Below the pieces are notes generated by a model that saw only the letters and a program-made list of their open reading frames with translations, searched no databases and was not told the origin of the DNA. Positions 37,701 to 52,700 of a DNA stretch of 64,000 nt are shown here, piece by piece; the first letter of the stretch is position 1, and the number at the start of each line of letters is the position of its first letter. This DNA is from Branchiostoma floridae (taxonomy: Eukaryota; Chordata; Leptocardii; Amphioxiformes; Branchiostomatidae), in assembly GCF_000003815.2 (NCBI RefSeq), contig NC_049986.1:4608457-4672456 (forward strand), written 5' to 3'. Position numbers and translations under genes: made by a program.

Positions 37701-40700
37701 TGAAGTAAAGATAGACTTAGAATAAGATAGTGATAATTGTGTCACAAGACTCTCCTCTATTATGCCTAACAATGCTATTGTCTCTAGAAAAGTAAAATGT
37801 AACCACATGAACAATTCTCATCCATAGGTAGTATTTTACTTGCAAACTTTTTGTTATCATGCAAGTCTGTATTAAAAATGATAGAACACAAACCTGGAAG
37901 AAGCAGGTTTTTTATTACAATCTTATTCCTGTCACTGATTTATACCTATTCAAAACCCTATTCATATCCGCTGGAAATAACCCTGAATCTAGCAGCATTT
38001 GATGGTATACATGTACATATATGTGTGTGTTTGCCGGGCCACCCAGCAGATATGAATACCCTGGTGATGCCCATCTCCGTGACACTGGCTGGCTGCTGAC
38101 AAAAGCTTTAGTCTAACTCAAGTAATCTGAACATGTAATAATCAATTAACAAATCATACAGAATTGACACTAGATTTGTGGAATGCACGATTGTGAAGAT
38201 GTATTATGAAATAACAAATCTGGGAATAGTATTACAATTTATTTACAAGAAACTAACGAAACAAAATCAACGATCTTCTATATTTTTAGTAAGAAATGGG
38301 TGATCCACAAAATTAATGATCTACAAATGTATTTTGTATTTCTGAGAGATGTGTATGTATGATCTCACAACTGATAGGCTGTCAGTGGTAGATCTTTGTG
38401 TATTTTCATAATATTATTCATTGTTTCTTTGAATCCTTTCCATATTAAGATACTTGTATATTCTGTAATATACATGTAAGTGTCTTAACCTTTCAAGATT
38501 GACTATGACGATAGAATTTGTTCTTACAGTTGCTACCTTCTGCTGCTTTTAATTGTTCCCTGCTGTACAGAGATGTAGAACATTGAGAATGATTTGGTAG
38601 ACAGGTTTTGACATGACATGCTTGTTGTTATTTCAGATTTAAATGTAGAACATCTACAGCTGCTTCTGATGCTGTTCCACAACCTGAGCTGTAACAACCG
38701 GAGAAAAGTCCTTCTTCACATAGCCACTGGGCTCATCTCAATCGCAAATGCCAGGTAATGTACAATGTAGTTCCATAACTATGCCAAAGAGTAGAAGGAA
38801 ATAACCCTGAATCAAAGAAAATAAGCCTAAAGCACCAAAAAGCACCTAACCCAAATAATATTTGTCAACAATTATTACAAAAATGATTTACTTTCCCTTG
38901 GATGCTTTTTGGTGCATTTGGGTTTTTCTGATGTACAAGAATAATACTATTAATTTTTTATTCAATAGTATTTTCAGAAAAAACATTATCATTAGTCAAT
39001 AGTATTTTCAGAAAAAACATCATTAATCAATAGTATTTTCAGAAAAACATATCATTGATCAATAATATTTTCAGAAAAACACTGCAGTTTCGTGAAGTTT
39101 GGGCACCGTTTTTGATGTCATGGTTATACATCAAAAAGTTATACAGAAGTCACAAAAATCAGACATTTTCATGGACTACTTGAATCTGTTGACAATTCAA
39201 GAAAATAAAATTTACTGATTATGTTGTAACAGTTGCTGCATTTTCAAATGCAACATGACAAGTCTGTATACTTGTGGGTCACAGCCACCTGCCATGGGAG
39301 TGTGTGTATTGTGGGAATTCTTGGATAGTACCAGTTCTACCGTTGGGAAAAATTCAAATAGTAGCCAAAAATGGAACAATTCAGTTCCTATAATGATTGC
39401 TCGGCAGGTGAATACAAACCTATAAGAGCATGAAATAATCTGCTATTTTGATTGTGACAACCTTTTTGGTGACAATCACCTTAAATATCAGAGAATAAAG
39501 TTAACCTTTAAGTTAATAGAATTGAAAATATTACAAAAAACACACTGCTGGGATACAAATGTACCCCAGGCCTATTATACGGATAACGTTAAATGTTTAA
39601 GATAGTCACTGTTAATTGTTGACGCTCAGGACAACTTCTGTGTATGTTAAGTCAGCAGACAGGAAAAAACTATGGCACCTGTTGTATGATAGTTATCTAG
39701 TGTAAGTATGTATTGTAACCACCTCTGTAGTCTATGCTGTCAACGTTTAGTTGGCATATTGTGGAAAGAATCTTAAGTCGCTGGGAAATCCATAATTTGA
39801 TTATGAATTGTACACTGACTACATTATTGTCTGTATTTTTGTGCAGAAACCTGCAGACCAGCATGCCCCTGGCCCTGTCTCGCCTGGTCTTGGTGTTTAA
39901 TTACTTCATTCACAACTTTTCTGCAATACCTGGGTACCTTGTGGAACAGGTAAATGCTCTTCTGCATGTTGCAATATTTGTTCTTCTAATTGTGTCTTTT
40001 TGCTCTGGAACCTCCACATGCATGTATATTACTCACTTTTGCCAGGTACATGTACCAGAACAGAGGCACAAACATCTTTAGAAGACCAATTTATTTCCTT
40101 GTTTTTCAGTCATTTATGAAGATAACAGCATGAAAACAATTTGAAATCTAAAAGGCAACATTTTCCTTAGGAAATGCAGAATGTTTTCCCTTTACCTTTT
40201 TGTCATGCTACTCACACATAATGCTATACATGTACCATTAGACTCGCCCTTTAGTATTGCATGAGAGTAAAAACAAGTACTTTTAGAAAAGCTGGTATTT
40301 TGCCAAGGTTTGCGTGTGTGAAAGGTTTTTTCTAGTTAATTATTCTAGAATGTGCTGAAGGCACTCAGTTATCAACACGCCCTAGTTTTCTTTCTTTGTT
40401 GATTTTGTTGTACCCCAATTAGAAACGGGCCTTAGGAAGGGCCTTTGGAAGATCTAGGTTAAATGGTCCATGCATTGAACCATCCATCAAAGAATCGGGG
40501 CATAAGGCATTTTGCTGCACAAGTGGCAAAATGCCAAAAAGAACCACCCTACATCTACTTTGTTTTGGACCAGGTCATTTTAACATAATCAACGTTATAC
40601 TATACCATCAGGCTTGCCCTAAATTATATTGTGTGCGATTAAAAAAAATTCTGATTGGTTGACAGTAGGGCTGCATACTGCTACTGCATTAAAAAAATTG

Positions 40701-43700
40701 ATTTACACCGTGTTGTATTTTATTTATGTCATACCCACCTGAGAAAACCACTGTTTTGATGCAAAATGCGCCAGAAGTTGAACAAATTTGTTTTGGTATG
40801 CCGCCAAATTGCCGACGCACGGCTGTGCGAGTCAAGCGTACTTTTCCACATGTGCATTTAGCCACTGATTTGAACTCTTTATTAGATCAAGCATCTCACA
40901 GAAATCGCACAGTATCGGAACATATGATTAAAGTTTTGTAAACGGAGTTCCGTATCGTTAGAGTGGTAACCTCTATGAGCGTCTGTGTGTTATGTTTGCG
41001 TATTGGTTTTCAAAACTACACCCCTCCCCAACCAATGCCGCTAAAGCTGGTCATATAGCCAACTTCGGACTCTAGAATAGGCCGGATAATTGGATAAAAT
41101 GCCCAGACAAATAGGCGATACAATAAAGCGGATTCCACTGTACATGTTATGCAAATAAGGACTTAATGTACATAATTAATGAGGAAATTGTATTATTCCA
41201 TTGTTTTCAATAACTGAAGTTCAATAGATGTAACACATGTAAATTGTGATAGGTGGAATATGAGCTGATACCAAATATGCTAAGGAGTAACTTATTTGCA
41301 TAATTTATATAAAAATCGCAAAACTGATTAATGATTAATAATGGGAATTTTATACTTGTGACATGTTAGTCAATGATGAACAACACCATTCATATATCAT
41401 GTTAATGTGTTAGTCAATTGCATGAAATTTAGCTCTAAATATTTCATGGAGCAATGAGGTCGCCAAACTCTAGTTATAGATAATTATTATATTACAGTAA
41501 ATTGATGCTGTGCATTGCATAAGATTTTGCGTGGTCACTACTGTGATCAGGACTCATGTTCCACTTTAGAATATTAATCTTACCAGAGTTGGAACCAACA
41601 AACTGTTATAGTGTGCAAATGTCTTTATGCTGTATGCATGATTGCACATGTATGTAAGGATGCAATGTAGCTGGTGGCTTATGGTGAGTTTGGTGTTAAG
41701 ATTTTAATTTTTTCTCGGCTACAGTACAGTCAAACCTGCCCAAGATGACCATCGGGAGGGGGAGGGGGTGGCGTCAAAAGCGATCAGGTGGTCAGGTGGT
41801 CAGTTAGAAGAGTTTTGACTCACAACATGCCCCATGCATAGTTTAAATGGTTTCTGTTGTGTTTAATGGCAAATAGCAAGCACAGGCACGTGCATCCGTC
41901 GCCATCTTTATTTTGAACATAACATCATAATGATAGTCCAAATCCGACACAAACTGGCTGAATTTGGTACAAAATTGCACAGGTTATCATTGAAAATCTA
42001 TGACAACTAAAGATTTGAAAATGACGCGGTCGTTATGAGCTGGGATTCGGTCCCAATTTTGGGCGGTCACGGTCGCATTGGCCAGGTGGTCGTTGTGAAG
42101 AGGTCGCTTAATGCTTTCGTCAATGGGGAAAATTTTTGGGACTGAGAAAAAACGGTCGTAATGGGCAGGTTTGACTGTATCTGCAATTTTGACTTTCCAT
42201 GTGAAAAAGAAAACAAAACTTGTGCACTCCCTAACTCTCCACTGTATCGTCCTGCACCTGTAGGTGAGGAGAAACTTGTTTAGTGGACAGTTTGGGGGTG
42301 TCATCCAGACAACACAACTGGATGATGAAAGTAAAGCCAAGATGTGGTTTACCTTCCCTGATTGTGAGACGAACTATAGGAAGAATGTGCATATGGTGGA
42401 GTCAAGTAAGTCACAATGCTGAAATTGAATTCAAATGTCCAAAACAATATTGTCTACACATGACACATAATTCGCTGTATTTCAAGTTACAGTGGCGGAA
42501 CTTACCACAGAAAAAATTGCGGTCACAAGAATTCTCCTGAAATTTGTGACAGAGTTTGTCCTCTTGTAATGTTACCTGCCAAATGATAGAAAAGAAGAAT
42601 ATTACAGAATGTAAGCTGAAGGTACATGATCTAAAATTAAATGCCGCAATGGTCCGTGTTAGATAGGCTGTTGCTCCTTACTATTTGATAACCGTGTTCA
42701 TCTCCCAGTCGCTTTACTTAGTCAGGACATTTTGTACACTCATTTACATATTGGGTTTCCTGAAAAAACAGAACAAGTCATAGGGATTTCGGAACATAAG
42801 AATTTCAGAACACCGTATGGGTGGGCACCCAGTTTTCAGTGTGTCAGATATCATTACTATTTGGCTATTCTGTGTACTGTTTGTTGTGATCCATGAATTC
42901 TCTCTACATCTTACCTACATTAAACAATGTACAATGAATATAGTACAATGAATGTTGTACAATGAATGCATCCATAATAAGTCAATTGAAATAATTAATT
43001 TTCAAGACTCTTGTTTTTAAATTATTTTTGCAGATTTAGGAAGCAGTTTGAATCCAAAGTTCTATGATTGCCTCCCAGCTGATATGTGGACTAATAGGGA
43101 CATTCCTTCTATTGATGAAATGGTAAGTACATATCTTGGATGGTTGGTTATAAGACTTCAGGGGAATGGACCCTTCCAGCCGAACACCATCAGCTCCGCC
43201 CCCTGTTCGATCATGTTCTATTTTGAACACCTCAGTCAAAAATGTAGGACAGAACTGGCCGCCGCTGCTATTAAGCTGACGATACCGACTGACTTCTGTT
43301 TAGCTTTCAGCCCTGAAATCCTGTCAGAACGGGTGAAAGAAAATGTTATGCATTCTTTATGGAACGCTACATCCACTGGGTACGGTCGTTTGGGGAGGGG
43401 GCGGATATAGCTGCGGTAAGGGCGTTATAATTTCAGTCAAAGCAGAAGCGGGAAGCGCTTCATAGTGTTATTTTGTTGGTGGGCAAGCGTGCCCAGTTTC
43501 TGACATGCAGGTGTGAAGCTGGGTACGTATATCTGTGACTAGTTTTCTACCATGTTTGTTGCATCTATGGCATTTGCATACATGTACATGCTCAGGAGAA
43601 AAAACAAATAAAAGAAGAAAGCAGCTCGGGCACTCGCGCAGAGGGGGCTTGTACCACATGCCAAATATAAGACCCTACTACAAAGTCCGCTAGTGCAGAG

Positions 43701-46700
43701 TCCCGTCTCTTCTATGTACATCGCTTTACATGTGCATCCTTTCCAGGAATGCTATATAATGTAGTGCCTACCCTTCCCCAAACAACTAATACTTGACCAG
43801 TGTAGTCTCCAACAAAAAAGACATAGCATTTTTCTTTGGCCATTTCTGTCCTACTAGGCCTGTTTTTGACCGAGTATTCGAAATAGATTCTATTAGTTCG
43901 ATATGACGTTTGGCTGGAAGGGTCCATTCCCCCAACTCTTGTTGATAAGGGACCGTACGGCGTTTAGTGAGGGGGGAGGGCCGGTCGCCAGAGGGTCGGG
44001 TCAAAAAAATTTTGCATGGCCCTCCCCCCAGGTAAATTTTTTTTTGCTGGGCCCTCCCCCCAAGACAAAATATTTTTGCTTGGCCCTCCCCCCTCCTATC
44101 AACTTTGCAAAAATATTCAAGACGCCAATAAAACACTGCGCTCCCGCATTTGGAAATGTGCTTTGCGTCATACTTTTTCATGATTTTCATCGAGAAGCAG
44201 ATCTCTCACCGTTAGTAAAAAAAGGAAAACAGAATGGCTCAAAATGTCTGCTTGATAGAGGGATAAATATCTGCTTCATAGAGGCATAAATATTTGCTTT
44301 ATAGAAGCTATTTCATTGTTTTGATATTAAAACAACACCTAAAAAGCATTTGTACCTGGATTTCTAGTAGATTTGCGCCACGAATCGGCGCGCGCCCTGC
44401 TCCCTAAATTTACGTATTGCAAGCTCGCGGGCCTGAGCGGCTTGACGGAAACTATTTTCAATTTACATATATTTTGGACTTTTTCTTGGTTCTGTGGTGG
44501 TAATAACTTACGGTAAATCGGGGGGAAAAATGAAAACCAAAACGACAGCACGATTCGACTTCCAAAACTGTAGTGGGGAGGGGGGCGCCGACGCGTGACG
44601 CTGATTTTCCCACGGCGGGGTAAGACCGGTCGCCTCTCTCTAGCCGCCGGCGGGCGTGAGACCGCAGACTTGCAGGAGATCTTTTAGAAATGCCACGCTT
44701 TTTTTGCCACGATTTCCTGCATTGCTTTTTTATGGGAAAATTTGCTGGTTAGATGACATTTCTATGAAAAAAAAAATACGAGGGTTTTAAGTTTTTGAGA
44801 ACGACGTTCCGAACACCATGTTCGGCGCCAAAGGCACGAAGAATCGCAAGGTAGGTCCGGGAGAATTTTGAAATCTTGACCCTCTTAAAAGCTATTTCCT
44901 TCAGTTTGACGAGATATTTTGCTGACAAACAAAGCTAACTTTAATAGCATTCCAATTTAGAAATACAAAATTAAATCCCCCCCAAACACATTATCACGAT
45001 GTCGGTCATCAAAGGCGCGAGGCCGGTCACGTCAAAAGGGGTCCAGGGAAATTTGCAAATATTTACCCTCGAGCTCTGAACGCCATTTCTTACATTTTGA
45101 TGGCAATAAGACAGGGGTAAATTTTGCTAGCAGACTAATCTAGAGTTTAATAACATTTCTGTACGTGAAGAAGGTTTTCGAGGGCGTCATGCATAAGCCC
45201 CGCCCCCTCCCTTTCGCATTTTCACTGTATCCCGAGCGCCAACCTCGGGCGATCCCTTGCAGAGGTCCAGAAAAATTTTGAAATCTTGACCCTCTGAAAC
45301 GCCGTTTCTTGGATTTTAAGGGACATATTTTGCTGGCAGACCAAGCTATTTTTTTTTTGCTTGGCCCTCCCCCCAAGTAAAAAAAAAATTGCTAGGCCCT
45401 CCCCCTGGCAAAAGATTTTTTTGCTTGGCCCTCCCCCCCCTGGCGACCGGCCCTCCCCCCTCGCTAAATGCCGTACGGTCCCTAAAGACAATGAACAGTG
45501 GACCTAAGGACTGCTGCCCTTTCAGGTAGCATGCACATCAGTTGAGCACGCGGCAGGAATTAGCCACTAGACTAAGCAAGCTGCCCAGCACAATTAATTC
45601 TAAAGAAAAAATATTATTAAAAGTACATTTCATTGCACATGGAATTTCACTTTCTTTATACAGTAGAAGCCGCTTAATTGCACGGCCTATTTGCCAGTGA
45701 ATTTTGTGCAATTATCCGGCTGGTGCAATAATGCGAAGTTATCTAGCTGGACTGCACTGGTTTGGGATTTTGGGATTGTGTGCAGTTAACAGAAGTGTGT
45801 GTTAATCCATTGTGCAATCAACTGGCTTCTACTGTATTGTAAAATATGTATAGTATTACATGTAATTTTTGACATTGGTTTAGGTGGCAGGGGAGGAGCG
45901 ACACCGGACACAAGTCAAGTCAATTTTTGACAGGCTCCCATATTGATTTCACAGTATTCCTGCAAGTCTTTCTCAGCTCCTGATGGATCATTGTTTATTG
46001 TGTCTGTATTGTAGGCAGTGAGGAGCCTGTTGAGTGAGTTGCCATCAGTGGAGTTAAACTATCACCAGCTGTACATGGCCTGTGTCCTGCTGCTCTCAGC
46101 GGGATCCAAGTGTCTCATTCAGCAGGAAGGCAACAACAAGACTCTTCCTTATTTGGTATGTTAGCTTGCCACTACTCAGATGTATTGGATGTGCTTGTCT
46201 TGTACATGTATTTTCACTTTCATTACCTTTGCCAACAGTGGCGGCAGCACCGGGGGGGCAGGGGGGGCGAATGACTATAATGCAATGTATTTTTGATACA
46301 CCATATTCCACAATACAAACCATAATTAATTCACAGAGGCTTGTACATGTATCCTACGGACACAGATTGTCTCATCAAGTATTCAAATAAGGCTGTGATT
46401 AGCACAATCTATTTTGTTTCCTTCGACAAAAAGGTTATGTTTTGAATAGTGTTTGTATTTTTACCTGCTTGTTACCTGCTTGAAAAAAGCAGGTCTTGAT
46501 TCTGGTAGGGATTTTTGTGATTCCGGACCAATATCTTTAGAACCTCTGGATGGATTGCGATCACGTTTGCTATGGGGATAGATATTGTGAGCCATTGTGC
46601 TATAGCGTGCATTTTAAGTTTACTGCAGTTTTATGGTTTGTTTAAAAAAAAAAAAGGAGTAGAGTGGTCCTACTTTATCTGGTAATTCTAGAGCAAACAG

Positions 46701-49700
46701 CTGGGCAATAAATTACCCCTGTCAAGCTGGTCAATTGGGCACCACTTTGTGCGGGGGTGAATCACTATATAGACCTTTTTCACACTTCCCATAATACAAT
46801 GCGACAGGGTGCCGGATATGGATGTTGACTGGGATGTTACCACCGTTGCCCATGGTGCGAAACCAGGGTGAAACCCGCTAAAACCTGCAATAGGAGGGCG
46901 GCAAAGCATATAAACTAATGAGTTGTCCGGAAAATATAGTACAACTATTATTAGGGCTGAGAATTTTCCAATTTTTGCGGTCAGAAGTATAAACTAGCAA
47001 GCCCGTTTCCACGGTGGCTGTTACTTGGTTTCGCCCGATGACCTCATGGGTCATGACTTGTGTTTCGTCTGCAGCCTTTGTTCTTTGTTGTCAGAAAGTG
47101 ATTTTTACCATGTCCCGTGCACTGTAACTATATTTGCAACAGTGATCGCTCATATTATATATATTAGGAATGACTTAGCATGAAAGAAAACAATTTTTTT
47201 TACTGTAGCAGAATATTTCCTAGTCAACAAATGCTTTACAGTATGATGATTATTTTGCACATGGAGGAATGTACTTTCTCAATTTAAGATTTTTTATGCT
47301 TCTATGTTTTCTGTTCTGGTTGGTCTTGCAGAAAAAGTTTTGAAAATATCATTCCTTGGAGCATGCTGTACACTGGGTGATTCCATGTGTCGTTGCAGGT
47401 GGTTTGCTGTGTACAGTACAACTGGCAGCTGGTATGGCGGGTTCTGGGCAGCCTCCCACCATCAGTATCCTTCCTGAAACAGTTACAGGAAGATGAGGAT
47501 GTAGACGACTTCTCCACACTGCATGCTCTCCGCTGGCTAGCAAGACTTCCCTCCAGCATCTACACAGGCTGGGTCATGGTAAGTCCAACATGTCATCTAC
47601 ATTTGTTATGAAACATCCTACATTTCAGATGATCCATAATAATTGAGATAAGCAGCAGTCTCTTGTGGACAACTTTTTTCAAAACTGGTGTTTACAGATC
47701 TGAAATATATTAACTTAAAGGTTCTTTAGGCACAACCAAGGAGCACTTACTTCCAACGTTTCAATGTCTATCTATTCTGACACTGTCATCAGGGTAGGCT
47801 GATTAATCAGCTGTAGGGGCAGCACAACAACTGTCATGCTGACTCAACAGGCTTTTAGTCCCCTTTCTCCTCTCCGGGGCATGGTGAATGATGTAAATCA
47901 CCGTATGGCTGATCTGAGACAGAGGCTCGCCAGGCCTCCGTCCGAGTGAATCACCAATTCCAGACAGAATGGTTTGCTCCATCGCACAATGCACCATCGC
48001 ACATGTGGCGGGTTCTTTAGCGTGCTTGAGGTGTGGCTCTTCCCTAACACGGGACCTCCATTTAACGCCCTATCTGAAGGACGGCCCTTACCTCTTACTT
48101 TACGTTTTGTGACCACATCTGAACTGTGAGCAGTGACACCTGTGCTGCAGTACAATGTGAACCAGCAGTCAGAATTGACCTTAAGAAGATGACAGATGGT
48201 CACCGAAATGTTGGTGAGAATAAAGCAATGGTTGTGTCTCTTTATTCTGTAAGTGTTGTTGTTCACAGGACTGGTTGTGCTGGCAGAACCTCCCTTCCTC
48301 AGAAGCAGAATCACTGCTAACAACCTGCAGTCGCCACAGTCAGGCTGTCAAAACTGCAATCAAGTTGGCAGAAGAATGTATGGCTCGGCAGGTAAGTCAT
48401 ATATCTTTTTTATATTTTCATGTGAACATTCTAAAGTCATAGTTGACATTGTTATCTTACATTGCTTGAGAACCTATATACCTCACTCATGTATGGAAGG
48501 TTAGAATTTACAGTTTCAGACTTTTTCAGGTCTTTTGCTACATGACTGCAAGAAGGGAAAGATCATTCTACGTCAGTGGGTTTGGTATACTAGTGTGTTA
48601 ACTAAATGACGTCATTGTTAGTGATGTGTCTCTTTAGTCAGTCTACGACGGTCACCATGACTCCACCATGTTGGCTGTGACCCAATAAATGCTTCTCCAT
48701 ACATTTACATGTATGCATGTATCTGACAGTTTACAGTCTACAAGTATTTTTTATGTTGATGACTGTCACAGTTCATTGACATTTTTCACTCCTATCTTTA
48801 GCCTTCAACAGATATGTTATGTTCCAGATCTCAGAGCTGAGTATAGTGCCTGGAGAAGATCTAGTGTGCAGACAACACCTGTCCACCTTCCGAGCTGCCT
48901 ATGTCTTGGACTCAGTGATTGGCAGTTTACAAGTGGCCCTTGATCAATGCTTCTTCCAGTCCATGGTCGACACAGACCCTCACAAAGCCATGGACATTGC
49001 TCGGAACCTGCTGCCTGCTACTTTTCAACTGGTGGAGATCTATGCTGGGCTGGCAAAGTACTGCATCTTGTATGAGGTGTGAACCTTTATGTCACTGTCA
49101 CCATTTTCTGAAACTTTTTATTGCAGCAACTCTAGCATTGCAGCCACATGATATAATCAAGCTGCAGTGTACAATCATGGACATGTCCAAGTTTACCGTT
49201 GAATGGATACAAAATTCTATGAGAGGCATTCGAAATATTGTAGGCCTGACATATCTTGTCATTACGATCATTACTTAATCAGAGACTCCTTTTTGAAAGT
49301 CATTACATGAGATGTGAAAAAGCACAAATAAGAAAGAGGCTAGAACTGTGATAAAGCTGTTTGGGTCGTAGTGACGTTACTGAGTTTCAAAAAAGTATTG
49401 CCTGCTTCCAGCACAGAGCAAATTTAGCACAATGTTGGTGCTTAGGTAATTAAATCATTTACATGTAGTGTAACTTCTCTATGTGTTTAAAGTATTGCTT
49501 GTTTGTTGCCATACAGGAAACAACTGGTGCAGATGCTAAGGACATCAGGACTCCAGATGCTTTTGTTGCCTACCAAGCTATCCTTGGAGTGGGGTGTACC
49601 CGTCTGTCCAAAGTCTCATCTCTTGGACTGGCTCTCATGGCCAGTCTGCCACCAGGAATTCGTAAAGCAGTTGACAACTGGAACAACACATCAGGTGCCA

Positions 49701-52700
49701 GCAGAGTCATGCTATAGTTACTTGAGCACATGTCATTGATAAGGTGGCAGAGCACACTATTTATCTACGGCCAATAATACTTCAGGTATAAAGTAATGCG
49801 TTTTTAAAAAGCTGAACACAACTGTAAGGTTGAAACTGGTGGTGGAGTACATCTGGATTGAATTGGATTACTGTAAATGCAGAAATGTTCACGGTGGATT
49901 AATGTTCGCGGTTTTTGCGTTGGCCATTTCACCGCGAATTTAAAACCACCGCGAACATTTTTCCAGGGCATTAACAATGTTTGTTCAGTAGGCATGAATT
50001 TGTGCCTCAATACAGTTTGTTTATCCAGTACATGCACTTATCATTTCAAATGATATTTCATTGTAATTAATGATGATGAATGATTCAAGCTTTCAAATGA
50101 TAAATTGTCATTCATTACATGAATACAGTACAATTGATAGTGGTTGAATGGTTTTAGTGGCAATTGTGCATGTCTGGAGGACCAAACTTTTAGAATAACT
50201 TCTGAATAAGTCAAGTGATATACTTATCCAAGACTGGTGCAAGTCAACTTTGAGACTTGTGAATTCTTCAATCTGTTAATTTGTTGTTGGCTCTTAGGAA
50301 ATGATTATCCCAGCACTGGTGCATGGAGGAATACCTTTGCCAATGATCCAATTCCATGTGAGAGCTACACCGAGTTAGTTGTGAAGGCACATGTGACTGG
50401 GTTGTCCAGCCAGGTGACATTCTCCCTGAAGTCATCAGTCAAACATGTGCTGATGAGCCTGGTACACTTCTGTGGGGACCTGATTGTGTGGTGTCCAGAT
50501 GCACTCAACTCTCAACATCTTATTCAGGTACTCAAATTAACACAGACTTTCTTTCACCAGTTTTAGATTGTTTAGGCCAAGCTGATTTGAAAAATATATG
50601 GATGACATCCTCTGGGAGCCCAAAAACTTCTGAAAGCATGCAAATAAAAAATATGATACAGACCAAAATTGATGCACTTGCGGGTGTCATTCATTATCTG
50701 ACTGCATCTGAACTGTGAGCAGTGTACAATGTGAACCAGTCAGAATTGCCCTGAAGAAGGTGACAGACAGTCACTGAAATGTTGGCGAGAATAAAGCAGT
50801 GGTTGTGTAGAGTCTCTTTATTCAGTGATGTACCATCCCAATGAAACTTTTCACAGAGGTCATCAACTAAACTTGGCCTTTGTAATGTTGACTTGAAACA
50901 GTCTTTCAGGTCTAAGGAAGGGAGGTTTCATTTAGTCTTTAAGTAAGACGGACAACAATTCCAGGGAATCTTGAATTTTGTGTCTTTTTAGGAATAGGGA
51001 AAACAGCTGTTCAGACATTTACTACAATGATGGATCCAGTGAAAGAAAATATCCTCATGGAGATAACTTTAAAAACAACATGTGTCTATAGCAAATGGTT
51101 TTTTTTATACGTAAATAAACCTACATTGTATTAAAGATCTACAATCTGGTATTCAAAGATCTTGAAGGTTCAGAGATCTTGAGCTTGCTTTGATCTTGAA
51201 TGTACATTTTTCCTTGATGAAACAATGTACAATGTACATTTAGTTTTAATTATCATTATTTGGTTATGTCTGATTCCTGCTTCCTGTCAGAAAAAGCTAG
51301 GGTTTTGTGAACATGAATTTGGATTATGACTACAAAAAGTTGTGGTCTGTAATAGAGGTGGGTACCGGTACACCATAAAACCGTTTTTTTTTTCTAGTTT
51401 GATCAGTCCAGAAAAACCTGACCTGAAAGAAATCAGTTGACCGGATGTTGGACCGATGAAAAAATTAACAGATTATACCAGTAGGCATTCACAGTTTGGG
51501 GCTTAAAGATTAAAGAAAATAACAAGAGCGAAGTAGAGGAGAGTTCAAAGTCATTTTTACTGAGTTTCTATAGTCAAGCTTGACATAAAACAGAAGCAGT
51601 TAGTGTTTTTTTATGAAGACAGGATTTTAAAATGTCAATGGTCGTCAGATACTCCACCAAGCAGAATCCTTTGTTGTAGCAAAATGGACCGTTGTTTCAA
51701 GTATCACTCATTCACAGACAATAATGTCTAGGTTCAGGTTCGGACCTGGACCTGATCCTCTGGACCTGAACCGTACCTGTACCTGAATTTTCTGTACTCA
51801 GTCTGGTATTCACCCCTGGTCTCTAATCTTCCTGATGAATTCTTTGTTACTTGTAACACCTTCAGGTTCTCCAACCACTGCTTCTGGATGGAACCAGTGA
51901 AAATCTGACAGACTTTCTGATAATGACACTGGAACGTGTCCTGGGTCCTTTAGATGGAGAGGACTTCGCCAGCAGACTTCACTATCAGCTGGTGGCGACA
52001 GCGTACAAGATCACGGTCATGCTGATGACCAGTCAGAGTGGTCTGGATGAGACCATTCTGCACGACTGTATCAAGTTCATGGATGTCCAGGTACAGTGTT
52101 CATAACCACTGTAAGGTCTTACACGAAGAACACTGTTAAACACAAAACTTTCCTGTGTTCTAGAATGTTGTGGGTAGGGATAGGATATTTCGTACCTTAT
52201 GGCAGTAGCTAAAGGTACCAGCTGACCTGTAGGGCCAGTTTATGGTCAGTAAAGTGTACTGAAGATATGAGGAATGCAGTGTTAATCTGGAACTTCTCGC
52301 ATTTGAACCACACTGTGGTTCTGGTGAAAGGAGAAGGCCGACATTCAACATGAGCAAGTAAGAAAAAGGAACCATGCTTTATCATGCAAAATTTACCTCT
52401 GATGAGCAGTGAAAAGATCATGTGTGTAAATATTGAAGTACAAAGTTAACATTTAGCAACATATACAAAGCAGATTTAGATAGATGCTCTGAGATACAAT
52501 GTACTGTTTTTCTAACTCACCTTACAAAAGTTGCAACAGTGCTAGGTTGGCTGCTACATGTATTTGATTGAATTGGAAGCTTGGATATGCAAGTTGTAAC
52601 TGTTTCTGTGTATTGTCCAGCTGGAGAAGAGTCCTGGATGTCTGGCCATGAAGAAGTTTTTCTGTGATGACCAGGGAGGCCAGCTGGCATCTCTGCTGCT

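Noticed and set aside
40726-40941. 71-codon + strand ORF as a UBR4 exon
   Set aside because: Exons 20 and 21 already join in phase 0 with continuous family similarity, leaving no room for another exon.
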